Assembly (NCBI GenBank): GCA_030704615.1
Contig: CM060732.1
Location: 45,985,053-46,049,052, forward strand
Length of the DNA stretch: 64,000 bases
Direction of reading: 5' to 3'
From: Takakia lepidozioides
Lineage: Eukaryota; Streptophyta; Takakiopsida; Takakiales; Takakiaceae
Made by a program: the position numbers and the translations under genes. Positions 11,493 through 22,152 of this stretch are shown piece after piece (within the stretch, counting starts at the first letter, position 1; each line of letters opens with the position of its first letter). A model generated the notes under the pieces. That model did not search any database, was not told the DNA's origin, and saw nothing but the letters and a program-made list of their open reading frames with translations.

Positions 11493-14400
11493 GGACCATA
11501 CGGCTGGACACCAGAAATTCCTCACAAAAAAAAAGTTTATTTCTACCTCCAGACCCTGCACCTTGCTTCACAGTTCCGGTAAAAATCAGAGTGCAAAATC
11601 GAGATATTTCCGTAGAAGCACTTTTGGACCCAAGGGCTTCAACATGTTTTATTGACAAAAACTTTGTAAAGCAACACAATTTAACGCTCGTAAAGAAGAA
11701 ACTCTCGGTCCCCGTTGAAGTCATCGATGAACGACCGTTAGCATCAGAAAATGTTGACCATGAAACTCGACCACTTGAAGTGAAGCTTGAAGATCAAACA
11801 TCACATTTCAACATCATCCAGTCTCCAACGAATCCTGTGATCCTTGGACTTCCCTGGTTCATACTTCACAATCCTGACATCGACTAGCGATCACGAAAAT
11901 TTTCTACAGGACAAAAATGTAGAAATATCAAAGGTATTCAACCCCTGTTCTTTGGAGCTAGAGCTTTCATGAGAGCTACCAAAAATGATGCGACATTTGC
12001 ACTTTATGCGACTCCGATCAAGACCACAACAGACAAAGGTATTTTGATATCAATTGAGTTACAAGAAGGAGCCCAACCACCATTCAGCCCAATCTATAAC
12101 TTATCCCAGACGGAGTTGACTGCATTACGTGAGTACATTGATGAAAATTTGTCGAAGAACTTCATCCGACATTCAAAATCACCTTCGGGGGCGTCTATCT
12201 TGTTTGTGAAAAAAAATGACGGATCATTATGCATGTGTGTGGACTAGCACAGTCTCAACAAAGTCACAATGATTTGTGGGCTTCTCGACCAACTGGGACG
12301 AGCGAAGATTTTCACCAAAATTAACTGGAGATGAGCTTATAACCTTGTACGGATAAAAGAAGGAGACGAATGGAAAACAATTTTTTGAACAAGGTATGGA
12401 CATTTTGAATACAGTGTTATGCTTTTCGGTCGTACAAATGCTCCAGCAATTTTCCAACACATGATGAATAACATCTTTCGAAAAATTTTAGATGACTTTG
12501 TAGTCATCTATTTGGACGACATTTTGATATTTTCACATAATGAAGAAGAATATGGCCGCTATGTACGCCTTGTCCTTGACAAATTAAGAGAAAGAGGATT
12601 ATATGCCAAGTTGAAAAAATGTTTTTTCCATCAATCTAAGGTCGAATTTCTGGGCTACATTATTTCCGACAAATGCATCTTTATGGATAAAAAAAAAATA
12701 CAAACTGTCATCGAGTGGATTAAACCAACTTCGGTCCGAGATGTACAATGTTTTCTGGGATTTGCAAATTTCTGTAGAATCTTCATCAACTACTCCAAAA
12801 TTGCTGCACCATTGACACGACTAACAGGGAATGACAAATTTGTATATGACGAGAAGGCTGACCAAACATTTGAAAGGTTGAAGCAGACATTTACAACGGC
12901 TCCAATACTGGTACATGCAGACCTATCTAAACCATTCTTTTTGGAAGCAGATGCATCGGATTTTGCACTTGGCCTAGTACTCTCTCAATACGGTAGAGAT
13001 GACCGACTCCACCCTGTTGGTTTTCGTTCTCACAAATTTTCTGCTACGGAGATCAATTATGAAATCCATGACAAATAACTTCTAGCGATTATCGATGCTT
13101 TTGAGGAGTGGCGTCATCTATTGGAGGGAGCTAAACATTAGGTCACAGTCTATACCGATCACAAAAACCTCGAATATTTTATGAGTGCTCGTGTTTTGAA
13201 TTGACGTCAAGCGAGATGGAATATGTCACTAGCAAGGTTTGATTTTGTTATTACCTACCGTTCCGGACATCTTCAAGGAAAATCAGATGCTCTTTCTCGA
13301 CGATCGTATCTTGCGCCAAAAGAAAATGATGCAGTTTTTGACCAACAGAAATCCATCATCTTGAAACCAGCAAATCTCCAATTGAATATGTTATCCATGT
13401 CCACCTATGACGATGCAGAGATCATAAAGGAGATTCAAGAAACACTGAAGAGCGACCAATTTGCTACGACACTACGAAGTCAACTAAATCGACCTCGAAA
13501 CAACCCACATGTTATATACGACTTCGAATTCAAAGATGACTTACTTTATTTCAAGGGACTTCTCTATATACCTCCAGAATCTACACGACTGCGAATTCTT
13601 CAAACATATCATGATCTTTCGGCTGCAGGACATTTCGGCTTCAACAAAACAATGGAATTGATATTCAGGGACTATTGGTGGCCGCAGATGTGGAAACTCG
13701 TGAAAGAATTTATAAGATCTTGCGATACGTGTGCTAGAGCGAAGAGACCACGACATCGATCTTACGGTCTTCTTCAACCATTACCTATTCTCAATGGTCC
13801 ATGGTTGTCCGTGTCTATGGACTTTATTACGGACCTTCTAATTTCCAAGACCACCGATTCAATCCTTGTTATTGTAGATCGTTTTACAAATATGACACAT
13901 TTCATTCCATGTAATAAGACGGTTACCGGCGAGGAAACTGCAAGACTCTTCCTGAATAATATCTACCGAATTCATGAACTCCCGAAGGATATCGTATCTG
14001 ATCGAGGACCACAGTTCATATCAAATTTCTGGAAGGGATTATTTCATATATTGGATACTAAGATCAACCTCTCTACAGCTAATCATCCACAGACTGATGG
14101 TCAAACCGAACGCGTAAACCAGATTTTGGAGTAGTATCTTCGTTGTACGATAAATTATCACCAAGATAATTGGACGGACCTTATGTCATTGGCTGAGTTT
14201 GCCTACAACAACACTACACATTCTTCGACCAAGCAAACTCTATTTTTCTCCAATTATGGTCATCATCCTCAAGCAAACCCTTTCCACATGAAGACTGTTG
14301 GAAGCCCTGCTGAAGAAAACCTTGCTACTCATCTTGCTACGATTCACAAGGAGCTTACATTCTACCTCGCAGAAGCTCAAAAACAATACAAGGAGTATGC

Positions 14401-14875
14401 AGATCAACATCGCCAAGTCCAACCCCAGTTCAAGGTCGGAGATCGTGTGTGGCTTCTTCGACGGGACATACAAACCTCGCGTCCCTCAACGAAGTTGGAT
14501 TATCAACGTCTGGGACCTTTCAAAATTATTCGACAAATAAATCCGGTCAGTTTTCGGCTCGAACTCCCACGAAGTATGTGCATCCATCCAGCCTTTCATG
14601 TTTCATTATTGGAGTTATATCATCCATCAAATATTCCAGGGAGAGTTTCCGTACCACATCCAACAATCGAAGTCAATCAGGAAATCGAATATGAAGTTGA
14701 CGAAGTCCTAGACTCTCGTATCAAGTATAAATGTCTTGAGTATTTCGTACATTGGAAATGCTACGACATCAGCAAACGAACGTGGGAACCTTCATCCAAC
14801 CTTGCCAATGCATCTGACAAAATTCAAGAGTTTCATCAACGATATCTAGCTAAGCCCCGAGCTACACGTCAATAA
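11363..14875 (+). pseudogene. chromovirus pol: protease, RT, RNase H, integrase, chromodomain
   Basis: Domains in order: the aspartic protease with the active-site triad altered to LLDPRAS (expected D-S/T-G) near 11610-11640; RT from about 11970 with the catalytic YLDD at 12509-12520; RNase H around 12900-13220, including VYTDHKN; the integrase HHCC zinc finger (H..H and CDTCARAK) near 13610-13745; and the integrase core with DFITD, DRG and the downstream Glu in NHPQTDGQTERVNQ, ending near 14130. A C-terminal chromodomain (EYEVDEVLD ... YFVHWKCY ... TWEPSSNL) lies at about 14687-14866. In-frame stops lie at 11885, 12245, 13076, 13139, 13202 and 14132. The chromodomain is the feature that defines chromoviruses, which are often targeted to marked chromatin. 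Confidence 0.92.
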
Positions 14876-15029
14876 GACGTCACAACGATGATGTCAGCCA
14901 AGTTAGCTTCAAGGTGAAGACTCCACATTCAGTGTATCTGATACACACTAAGGAAGGAGGTTCTCCACCTCTAAGCAAGTCCAAGATTTTACCGCTCCTC
15001 GAGGAACTCGGCGCTAGAAGAGGGGATGA
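14876..15029 (+). other. untranslated end and polypurine tract
   Basis: Noncoding DNA between the pol stop and the 3' LTR. It ends in a purine-rich 'agaagaggggatga' at 15016-15029, immediately before the LTR's TG. This is the expected plus-strand primer position. Confidence 0.75.
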
Positions 15030-15681
15030 TGTCACGGACATAGCCTAGAGAAACTTACCAGGAGTAAATACCAGAAGTTACCAAATTATCATGTTACCAA
15101 AAGTTACCATGATTTACCATGATTTATCATAAGTTACCATTAATTACCGGGAGTTTACCAAATTACCGAGAGTAATTTGAGAAACTGCTCAGGAAACTTC
15201 TTTTGGAAGAAACTTCTCCATCAAGATACCTCTTTTGTTTAAAAAAACTTCTCCATCAAAGATACCTTCTTTGTTTAAGGAAACTTCTCCATCAAGAAAC
15301 CTCTTTTGGGGAAGCCTCTTAGGGAACCTCCTAGTAGCCAGTATATATAGGAGGCGAGACTGGACACTCTTCAGTCTTGCCAACACAAATTCAAGCTACT
15401 CTTGTTCCCAGTCCCAGTACTCCAGTCCAACTTCCAATACTCTACCCCAGTTTCCAGTACGCTAGCCCAGTTTCCAGTATCTGGTACCCCAGTCCAGTTT
15501 CCAGCATTCCAGCATTCGAGCCGAGTTCCAGTATCTTGTACTCTTGTCCATTGTTATAAAGATCATCTTGATTCATGTTTAACCATTATGTATTCGGCCA
15601 CGCCGACCTGGACTTCTTGTCTAGTCTTGTACCTCTAGTCTGATATCTTGTTTGTGTTCAGTCATGTTCTCGTCCTTGACA
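15030..15681 (+). repeat. 3' LTR of the chromovirus
   Basis: About 652 bp, from TGTCACGG to TTGACA. It is longer than the 5' LTR because of local tandem expansion. The 'aacttctccatcaa' block near 15205-15300 is present three times, and a 'cccagtttccagta' block near 15445-15480 has an extra copy. The same TATA element and 'gactggacactcttcagtc' block are present. Confidence 0.92.
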
Positions 15682-15686
15682 ACCAC
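15682..15686. repeat. target-site duplication, right copy (ACCAC)
   Basis: It matches 9846-9850 exactly. Confidence 0.9.
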
Positions 15687-16170
15687 CAAAGGACTCCCGA
15701 TCTCCTTTACTACATCAATAGGTCCATGCCCCTCCCTCACCATCCATATAATTGAATTTACTTCCGCCATGTCCGTTTATACCCACTGCCCAGATCAATC
15801 AATTCTTAATAAACATAAGAAATATTACAAACCACTAGTTTTAGCCCTCTGACAACATGCATGAAATACTACCCCACTGGTTATTATTACTGCTATTATT
15901 ATTGCAGGTGTGAAAGGTGACGCTCATAGCCATAATATCAACATCCTAAATCAAAACTTAAAACCCCTCATACCCCCACTACTTAACTCCTCGAAACCCT
16001 ACATTTTACGCCTATTAGATGGCTTACACCCCTCATCCTCTTGATAAACATAAGATTGAAAGTGGTTAGCTTGTCACGTCGTAGGGCAGTTGTACTTTGA
16101 TAAAGCCCACCCCAGTACCGCAAGGGGAAGAGGCTCTTATCTAGCCTAACTTCGGTTGGCATGATATACA
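15687..16170 (+). mobile_element. C-terminal remnant of the RT-like element split by the chromovirus
   Basis: The + strand frames read 'TKGLPISFTTSIGPCPS', then 'CPDQSILNKHKKYYKPLVLAL', 'VIITAIIIAGVKG' and a stretch ending near 'DKHKIESG'. The same order appears in a second degenerate copy at 18,330-18,800, so this is a dispersed repeat. Its position right after the LTR target duplication, on the same strand as the RNase H remnant that stops at 9850, makes it the probable continuation of that element. Confidence 0.55.
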
Positions 16171-18325
16171 TCGGATGGATTCATAGAGCCCAACTCCGAC
16201 AAGGGGTTATACTTGCTTGTTAGGAGGAGCAACTCTTATTTATACTGGCCTGAGCCAGTCTTCTTTCCTCTTTGATGGATTCGACCTCTAAGTTTTTAAT
16301 TATACCCAAGTGTTTATTGCGATTGACAACATCAAAGGTGTAGATATACTCAATGATTATGTCTATTGAAGCCATGACGACATTTTATATTTTTTGAACT
16401 CAATTATTATCATCATGCATGAAAGAATCTACAACATGGTTCCGTAAATCAACCTATTTGGTGATGTAAGGAAAAAAAAACCCCTTGGGATATTCAGCTT
16501 TGAAAAGTCTAGTCTAACCCAAACATAAATGAAGAACAAAGATGCAACAATCTTTCCCATGGGGAGCTTGACCATAAAAAATTCCAAGGTACAAAGTTTG
16601 CTAATGCTTACATCATCAAACTCACTTCACAACATTCTATTTTCGCTCAATCATTTGTCTAACTATGTTTCACTCACATTTGACTTGAATTCGTGGAGCT
16701 CAATTCTAGACTTGGATACATTCAAATCCTTTAGACATCAAATGCATGAAGCTCACATGTGTTTTAAATACTAAAAAATGATCACTTTTTAGTACGGTTT
16801 TGGTCTCACATGGCTATTAGGTAGTGGGCCCTAAGCTACTATGGCATCTGCTAGCTAGTTGTCTTGTGAAGAAATCAAGTGACGGCCGCGTATAAATGCT
16901 AACAAACTATTGTGCAAAAATGCTTTTATTTCCCAGCTTGAATTTTTTTTGCCCTATTTATGTCTCTCCTCTTCCCCGGGTAGGAGAAAACATGTTCTAG
17001 CGCAACAAGGAAAAAGCGCGTGGGCCCTGGGGAGAAGGTGGTGGTAGATGGTTGGTAGCAGCTGTATGGTATTGAATATATCATCAAGATTTAACAACAT
17101 GGATGAGTATGGTGTTAAATGTCAGTAAAGCCCTACATAATTTTTAGTGGCTGCTAGAGGCCTACTAACTAACTATGTTTATAACTCGTAGGTATGGCCG
17201 ACGATGAGATAAAATATGCGCATGTTCACGCAAGCACAATGAATATTTGATAATTCTTAGAATATATTGTGAAGATACTATGGCAAAACAAGAATGTGCT
17301 CATGCCAAAACAATTGTGATACTATTCAAAATGTCTCATAGCGTGAGCACGTTATTGGATTTTTTGAAATTCTAACTAGATTCTTGAAGTTTCGTTAGAG
17401 AAATCTAGGTTTTAAGGGTACATTTGAACGTCATTATCTCGGATTATTTAGTTTCTCTGGTGAAACCCAAGTTTTACCTTATTATATATTATATATATAT
17501 AATTAACTATTTCATATTTGTTGGTATTGAGTGGTCTTTATTGGATGGCTAAATGCTATCTTCTATGATATTATTAAGTTATTTTTATATAGCTATAATA
17601 ATAATAATAATAATTTGGTATCGTTTGAGGATTTTAATTTGTTTTCTTTCACTTGGTTATTCTTTAGAAGAATAACAAATTTATTCTAGGTAAGAAGAGA
17701 ATTATATTTATCATAGAATTTATAGATATATAATAACCAAGCCTACTTGCGGGTTTGAATTCCATGTCTGTCTTATATATTCTATTTCTGTGGAAACATT
17801 GACTCTACTATCCTGTTTTGGTGCTCATGCCTCCATTTTTCTATGTATAGGGAAGGGCTTTCAAGACTGCATCGCGCCAGCCTATGCTGACACCTCAGGC
17901 AAGGCCGAAAGGCAGGCTTGGCTGGGCACCTCACACAGGACGACCTAGGCCAGCCTGGCGGAGCCTATTATGTCACATAAGTGTCCTAAAAAAAACAAAG
18001 GGAGAAATCCATAGGTCTTTACATCTTTACTCTTTGCTCTTTACGCTCATATGTGTAGTATGCACATGTGTGCTCACGGTCTACCAACGCTCATGGCCGC
18101 AATCCACAACTAAGGGTTGCTAACCAGCTTTAGTAGCCAACTCTTAAGTCTTTCAAAACCCACAACAAAATTGACATTTTTGGGAGTAGGGTAGGAGGAT
18201 AATTGAAATATCCACCTGGGCCACACCAAAAGTGACACTTGCATGGAGAATCATGATAAGTAAGACCCAATGCACAAACAGAAAATTATAGTTGATATAA
18301 CCTTTGATTATCATTTTTGTTTTTC
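16171..18325. other. AT-rich intergenic DNA, no gene recognised
   Basis: No coding frame with recognisable content. It contains an (ATA)n tract near 17588-17613, an AT dinucleotide run near 17485-17505, and the first occurrences of the word 'gtgctca(c/t)gcc' that recurs to 20.8 kb. Confidence 0.5.
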
Positions 18326-18329
18326 TTCA

Positions 18330-18800
18330 ACAATACCGAGAGGTTCATGCCCCGACTTCACTATCTATACCACCAAATTTACATTCTGCCACGGCCATGG
18401 ACCAGACCAAGCAATTCTTAACAAAAATGGAAAAATATGAACCAATTAGTTTAGCCCTTCCTCATGGATGACACAATGCCCAATTAACTATTATTACTGC
18501 GGGAGCAGCGGTGGTGCCCATAGTCACAATATTGATATTCTAGAAACAAAACCTAAGACTGTCGCTCGCCTCTATCACTAGTTTATTTGATACCGTACAT
18601 TTGCTTGCTATCCGATCACTTACAATTCTTATCCTCAACAAACTCAAGATTGAAAGTGGCCAATTGGTCGATCTTGTTTGATAGAGCCCATCCCGGAACC
18701 ACGAAGGAAACAAGATTTTTTTTTTAATAAATTTTAATAAAATTACTGAAAGGGTCTGGAAGACTCTTATCTATGCTAACTTCAGTTGGCATCATCTCCA
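18330..18800 (+). mobile_element. second degenerate copy of the 15.7-16.2 kb repeat
   Basis: Blocks shared with 15,690-16,160 in the same order and orientation include 'ggttcatgcccc', 'caattcttaa(t/c)aaa', 'aagattgaaagtgg' and 'ctaacttc(a/g)gttggcat'. A T-rich and AT-rich insertion near 18716-18745 separates the last two. No intact frame remains. Confidence 0.55.
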
Positions 18801-19500
18801 CTTTCTCTTTTTATTTTTATTTTTGCTTAAAGGTGCATATAGTCCGAAAATCAAATTAAAAAGCCAAAAAAAATGTCACTGACAACCTTGGAGGTTATAG
18901 GTACTTTTCATTTCTTCAAAAAATCTAATGGGAAAGAGCCCTCTAAATCATACTACTTTGCTATGCACCTCTGCTCAGAATTCCCCCACGACGTTGACCA
19001 TGTCAATGACAATCTCATACATGGAGTTCTCCATGATACCATCATGACCTCACTATAGGATTTATAAATGGAATTGTTGTCCATGGGTTATATATATAGC
19101 CTTGGACATTGGTTACAAGATAATACTTGGGCAAGAGATCGAGCATAATCGTGTTCCAAGGCAACTTCAGCAAATTTTAACTTATTTTCTGAACTTCATT
19201 GACCTAAGAAATATCATGTGGTTTCCACAAGTATTGGGCAGTTATTTGTTCTAATAACCGGCGGTAACTACCTATATATATATATACATGAGCATCAGGT
19301 GAAAAGATAAGTAACTGGTCTAGTAAGGAACCAGTGGAGGTTGTAGGAGGTTGGTAGCGCATGAGCACGTTGGCGTGAGCTTGCTTACTCGAGCAGATAG
19401 GCATATTCCATATATTCCCTAAAAATCCTAAAAATATGTCGTAGCGAAACTAAACGGCACTCATGCAAAAAACATTACGCAATTATCCAAAATCTCATGA
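18801..19500. other. intergenic DNA, no gene recognised
   Basis: Only short shadow frames are present. A (TA)n run lies near 19273-19286. Confidence 0.45.
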
Positions 19501-19513
19501 AAACCGTGCTCAC

Positions 19514-19602
19514 GCGACAAAACCACAAAACTAATTGTGATTTTGTCGCACAAACAAGGCGGCGCCTTGTCTCTCTAGCAGCGGGAAACACCGCTGTGAA
19601 TG
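19514..19602. repeat. three consecutive hairpins
   Basis: The arms 'gcgacaaaaccacaa' and 'ttgtgattttgtcgc' (19514-19549) pair with one mismatch. They are followed by 'caaggc-ggc-gccttg' (about 19554-19570) and 'cagcgg ... ccgctg' (about 19580-19600). The inverted symmetry is read directly; the function is unknown. Confidence 0.6.
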
Positions 19603-19802
19603 CAGTGACATCTTCCCTCCTCTGGCTTTTAATTTTAGCATTGGCATTTGTGCTGGGAAGTCTCTCTCCCCCCCTTCTATTGCCTTGCGAGTTTGCCTGC
19701 TTTGCTTCATTGCTCATGTGCTTTGTGGAGCCGACTTGCCGTGGGTGGTGATGGCGCATAACCCTCTTCCCCAATCGCTTAAGGTGAGCATGGTTCTTTT
19801 CT

Positions 19803-20408
19803 ATATGTTTAAAATGGAAGACAATAGGAATAATGTAAGAACTTAATGGACGCATGTGATCTGACGGTACTTTCGCCGGATTCCGGTAGACTGGGCTCCT
19901 CCGGCGGGGCCCCTGTCAAATCCTCCCCACCCACTCAGTTTCACTATTAAGTACTTTAGAATCCAAGTGAGTTGTAAGTTGTGGTGGGTAGCAAGATGGT
20001 AAGGTGATAGCCTTACAGCCGGCGAGGTTTATGGTTCGATTCTTGATGGGAGGCGCTTGTAATGTAACCCCGGTAGTGTAACCCTCTATAACCCTGGTTT
20101 CTCATGTAACTCTGAGTAGTCCATTTTAAACTTAACCAAATTTGGACTTGGTCAAATTTCGAGACCAAGTCTGAGTTACACCAAGAGGAGTTACACTCCA
20201 TTCTGTGTAACCCCGGGTGGAGTTACACACCTCGTCGTGTAACCCCGACTCGAGTTTACACTCCTTCAGTTCCATGTCACTCTCAAGAGAGGGTGGGGAA
20301 GATTTGACATGCCGGGAACCGGCGTACCATCCTGTCAGAGGTTGCACGTGTGCATTAAGTTCTTACATTATTCCTATTATCTTCCGTTTAAAATTATATT
20401 TGCACACC
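19803..20408. mobile_element. foldback / MITE-like element with long inverted repeats
   Basis: The left arm contains 'ggaataatgtaagaactta' near 19828-19846. The right arm contains its reverse complement 'taagttcttacattattcc' near 20357-20375. Similarity continues inward through a 'tgtcaaatc(c/t)tccccaccc' block near 19914-19933, matched in inverted form near 20290-20315. The arms are roughly 100-140 bp and somewhat diverged, with a central segment of about 330 bp. No transposase is encoded. I could not define a target duplication. Confidence 0.7.
19985..20045 (+). ncRNA. tRNA-like (SINE head) sequence with A and B boxes
   Basis: 'tagcaagatggt' (19989-20000) resembles an internal pol III A box. 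'ggttcgattc' (20033-20042) is a canonical B box 33 bp further on. The sequence does not fold as a complete tRNA because the acceptor stem is not supported. It is more likely a tRNA-derived SINE fragment carried inside the foldback element than a functional tRNA gene. Confidence 0.45.
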
Positions 20409-20529
20409 ATGTAGACGCTATTAATGCATAAAGACCGTATGTCATTATATGTATTTTCGCTTGCATACATCGTCCCCATAATCGTGGATTCTGCTCACGC
20501 CGGGTTTTGTTTTTGCTCACACCGTTTTG

Positions 20530-20845
20530 TGCTCACGCCATACCAATCCCCGGTGGCAGTGGGCATCCAACTAACCGGCCAAAGAACCTTTAAAAGAACC
20601 GCCCAATGTGTGCTCACGCCATACCAATCCCCGGTGGCAGGGCATCCAACTAACCGGCCAAAGAACCTTTAAAAGAACCGCCCAATGTGTGCTCACGCCA
20701 CCAATCCCCGGTGGCAGTGCGCATCCAACTAACCGGCCAAAGAACCTTTAAAAGAACCGCCCAATGTGTGCTCACGCCACCAATCCCCGGTGGCAGTGCG
20801 CATCCAACTAACCGGCCAAAGAACCTTTAAAAGAACCGCCCAATG
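20530..20845. repeat. 79-bp tandem repeat, four copies
   Basis: Units start at 20530, 20611, 20690 and 20769 with lengths of about 81, 79, 79 and 77 bp. Each runs from 'tgctcacgcca' through 'ccccggtggcag' and 'ctaaccggccaaag' to 'agaaccgcccaatg'. Copies differ by a 2-bp 'ta' and a few bases, so the array is young. Upstream, single 'tgctcac' words (20490-20520) look like partial units. Confidence 0.92.
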
Positions 20846-21510
20846 CTCGTCGGGTTTTTGCTAGTAACTGAAACTGGAGGTTATCTCTAGCAATAAAATA
20901 TTGTAGAATAACCATTCAGGGCCTTCCAAATGGAAGGCTGTAGCTTGGGGGTAGAGTGACAGCTTTTTTATTTATTTTAAAAGGGGAGGGACAAATAACC
21001 ATCAAATGGTCGTCGGTTCACATACCACATGATTTGCATTCTACAAAACAAGTGTGTTCACATGTGGATATTGGGTTGTGCCCAAACCAGCGTTTTTTTT
21101 TATTCGCGAATTTTCGCCAGATTTCGACCTCCAAATATAAAATAGAATATTCTGTCACAAATCCCCTATTTTTTCGTGGATGAAATTTGGCAAATTTCTC
21201 CAAATAAAAAATAAATTATGGATGAATTTGCCAAATATAGATGATATAAATGGATTATGGTACAGAGGTTGATGAATTCAGTGGATGACCAGATTGTGCC
21301 GCTATTTTCTGCAAAACTCTGTAGCCGCTCGTGCTGTTTTCCAAATTTCTTAAGAAAGACACTGGCCCCAAACATGATTCTGGTAACATGCCACATCGTC
21401 CAAACAGGCTTAGCTGAATCAATACAAGGGTGGCATCACATAATTACTTTAGTCACATTGATTACATTATAGTCCCATGATTAACTCTTGTGACTTGAAA
21501 TCGATGCAAT
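20846..21510. other. AT-rich spacer, no gene recognised
   Basis: A weak tRNA-like head may be present (a degenerate A-box-like stretch near 20941-20957 and 'cggttcacatacc' near 21013). No coding signal is seen. Confidence 0.35.
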
Positions 21511-21639
21511 AATGCAATCCCCATTATGAATACGGGGCCTCCCACATGTGAATCTATAAGCTATACAAAGTTTATCTTTTATGTTTATTTTGTCATTTTT
21601 TAAAGAGAAACACAAGAGAGCGACCGCGGCTCACAAATC

Positions 21640-21806
21640 AGGCCCCTTTCAGTATAGTGACAGGAGAAAATAACCTCTTTCATAGTAACCTTGCCATTCG
21701 GCGCGGCCGACTGTGACAGGGCTCATGGGACACTGCCCATAGGTTATGCCACATCCGACAAGAGTCACCTGGGTGGCACTATGCACTATCCACCTGAGCT
21801 ACCAAC
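21640..21806 (-). mobile_element. tRNA-derived SINE-like element (copy 1)
   Basis: On the minus strand a perfect pol III A box 'tagctcaggtgg' (21790-21801) is followed by a B-box-like 'ggtgactc' (21762-21769). The downstream body contains a block ('gacaggagaaaataacct' region, 21658-21677) that recurs at 61,910-61,940. The left and right limits are approximate. Confidence 0.55.
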
Positions 21807-22094
21807 TGTTGGTCCCATTATGAATATTGGGCCTCACATGTGAATCTGTAAATTCACAAGGTGAGTCGCTAAACAAAGTTTGTCTTTTTATGTTTGTAGA
21901 TGAAGTCACAAATGTCCTAATAACAGTGCCAAAGGTCCAAGTCAAGAGCGACAAACTAAGTTATTGCTTAAGTCAGGCCCATTTTCTTAAGCTTGCTAGC
22001 AAGTCATTTTTTCTTGCTATATATATTTTCAACAGTAACCTCGTTATGAGTGACACACAGCCCAAGAGAAAATTATACTACACCTAAAAGGTGG

Positions 22095-22152
22095 CAAGAG
22101 AGTCACCTTGGTGGCACTCTCAATGCACCATCCAGCTGAGCTATCCACCTCT
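22095..22152 (-). mobile_element. tRNA-derived SINE-like head (copy 2)
   Basis: The A box 'tagctcagctgg' on the minus strand (22132-22143) and the B-box-like 'ggtgactc' (22100-22107) have the same spacing and surrounding words ('gtggcact', 'gtgcat') as copy 1. Confidence 0.5.

Larger units (their letters stand above)
9851..15681 (+). mobile_element. Ty3/gypsy chromovirus LTR retrotransposon (defective)
   Basis: Two similar LTRs (9851-10419 and 15030-15681) flank gag-pol on the + strand. A perfect 5-bp target duplication ACCAC sits at 9846-9850 and 15682-15686. The right LTR begins TGTCACGG and ends TTGACA. The left LTR begins GTCACGAA and has lost its first T. The order gag, CCHC knuckle, protease, RT, RNase H, integrase, chromodomain places it in the chromovirus group of Ty3/gypsy. 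Six in-frame stops and gag frameshifts leave it non-autonomous. It is inserted into an older RT-like element whose halves lie on either side. Confidence 0.95.

Noticed and set aside
19985-20045. A functional tRNA gene
   Set aside because: A and B boxes are present, but I could not build a matching acceptor stem and anticodon arm. It is listed as a SINE-like fragment instead.
20530-20845. CRISPR-like array
   Set aside because: The units are contiguous 79-bp repeats with no unique spacers, and the context is a plant nuclear genome.
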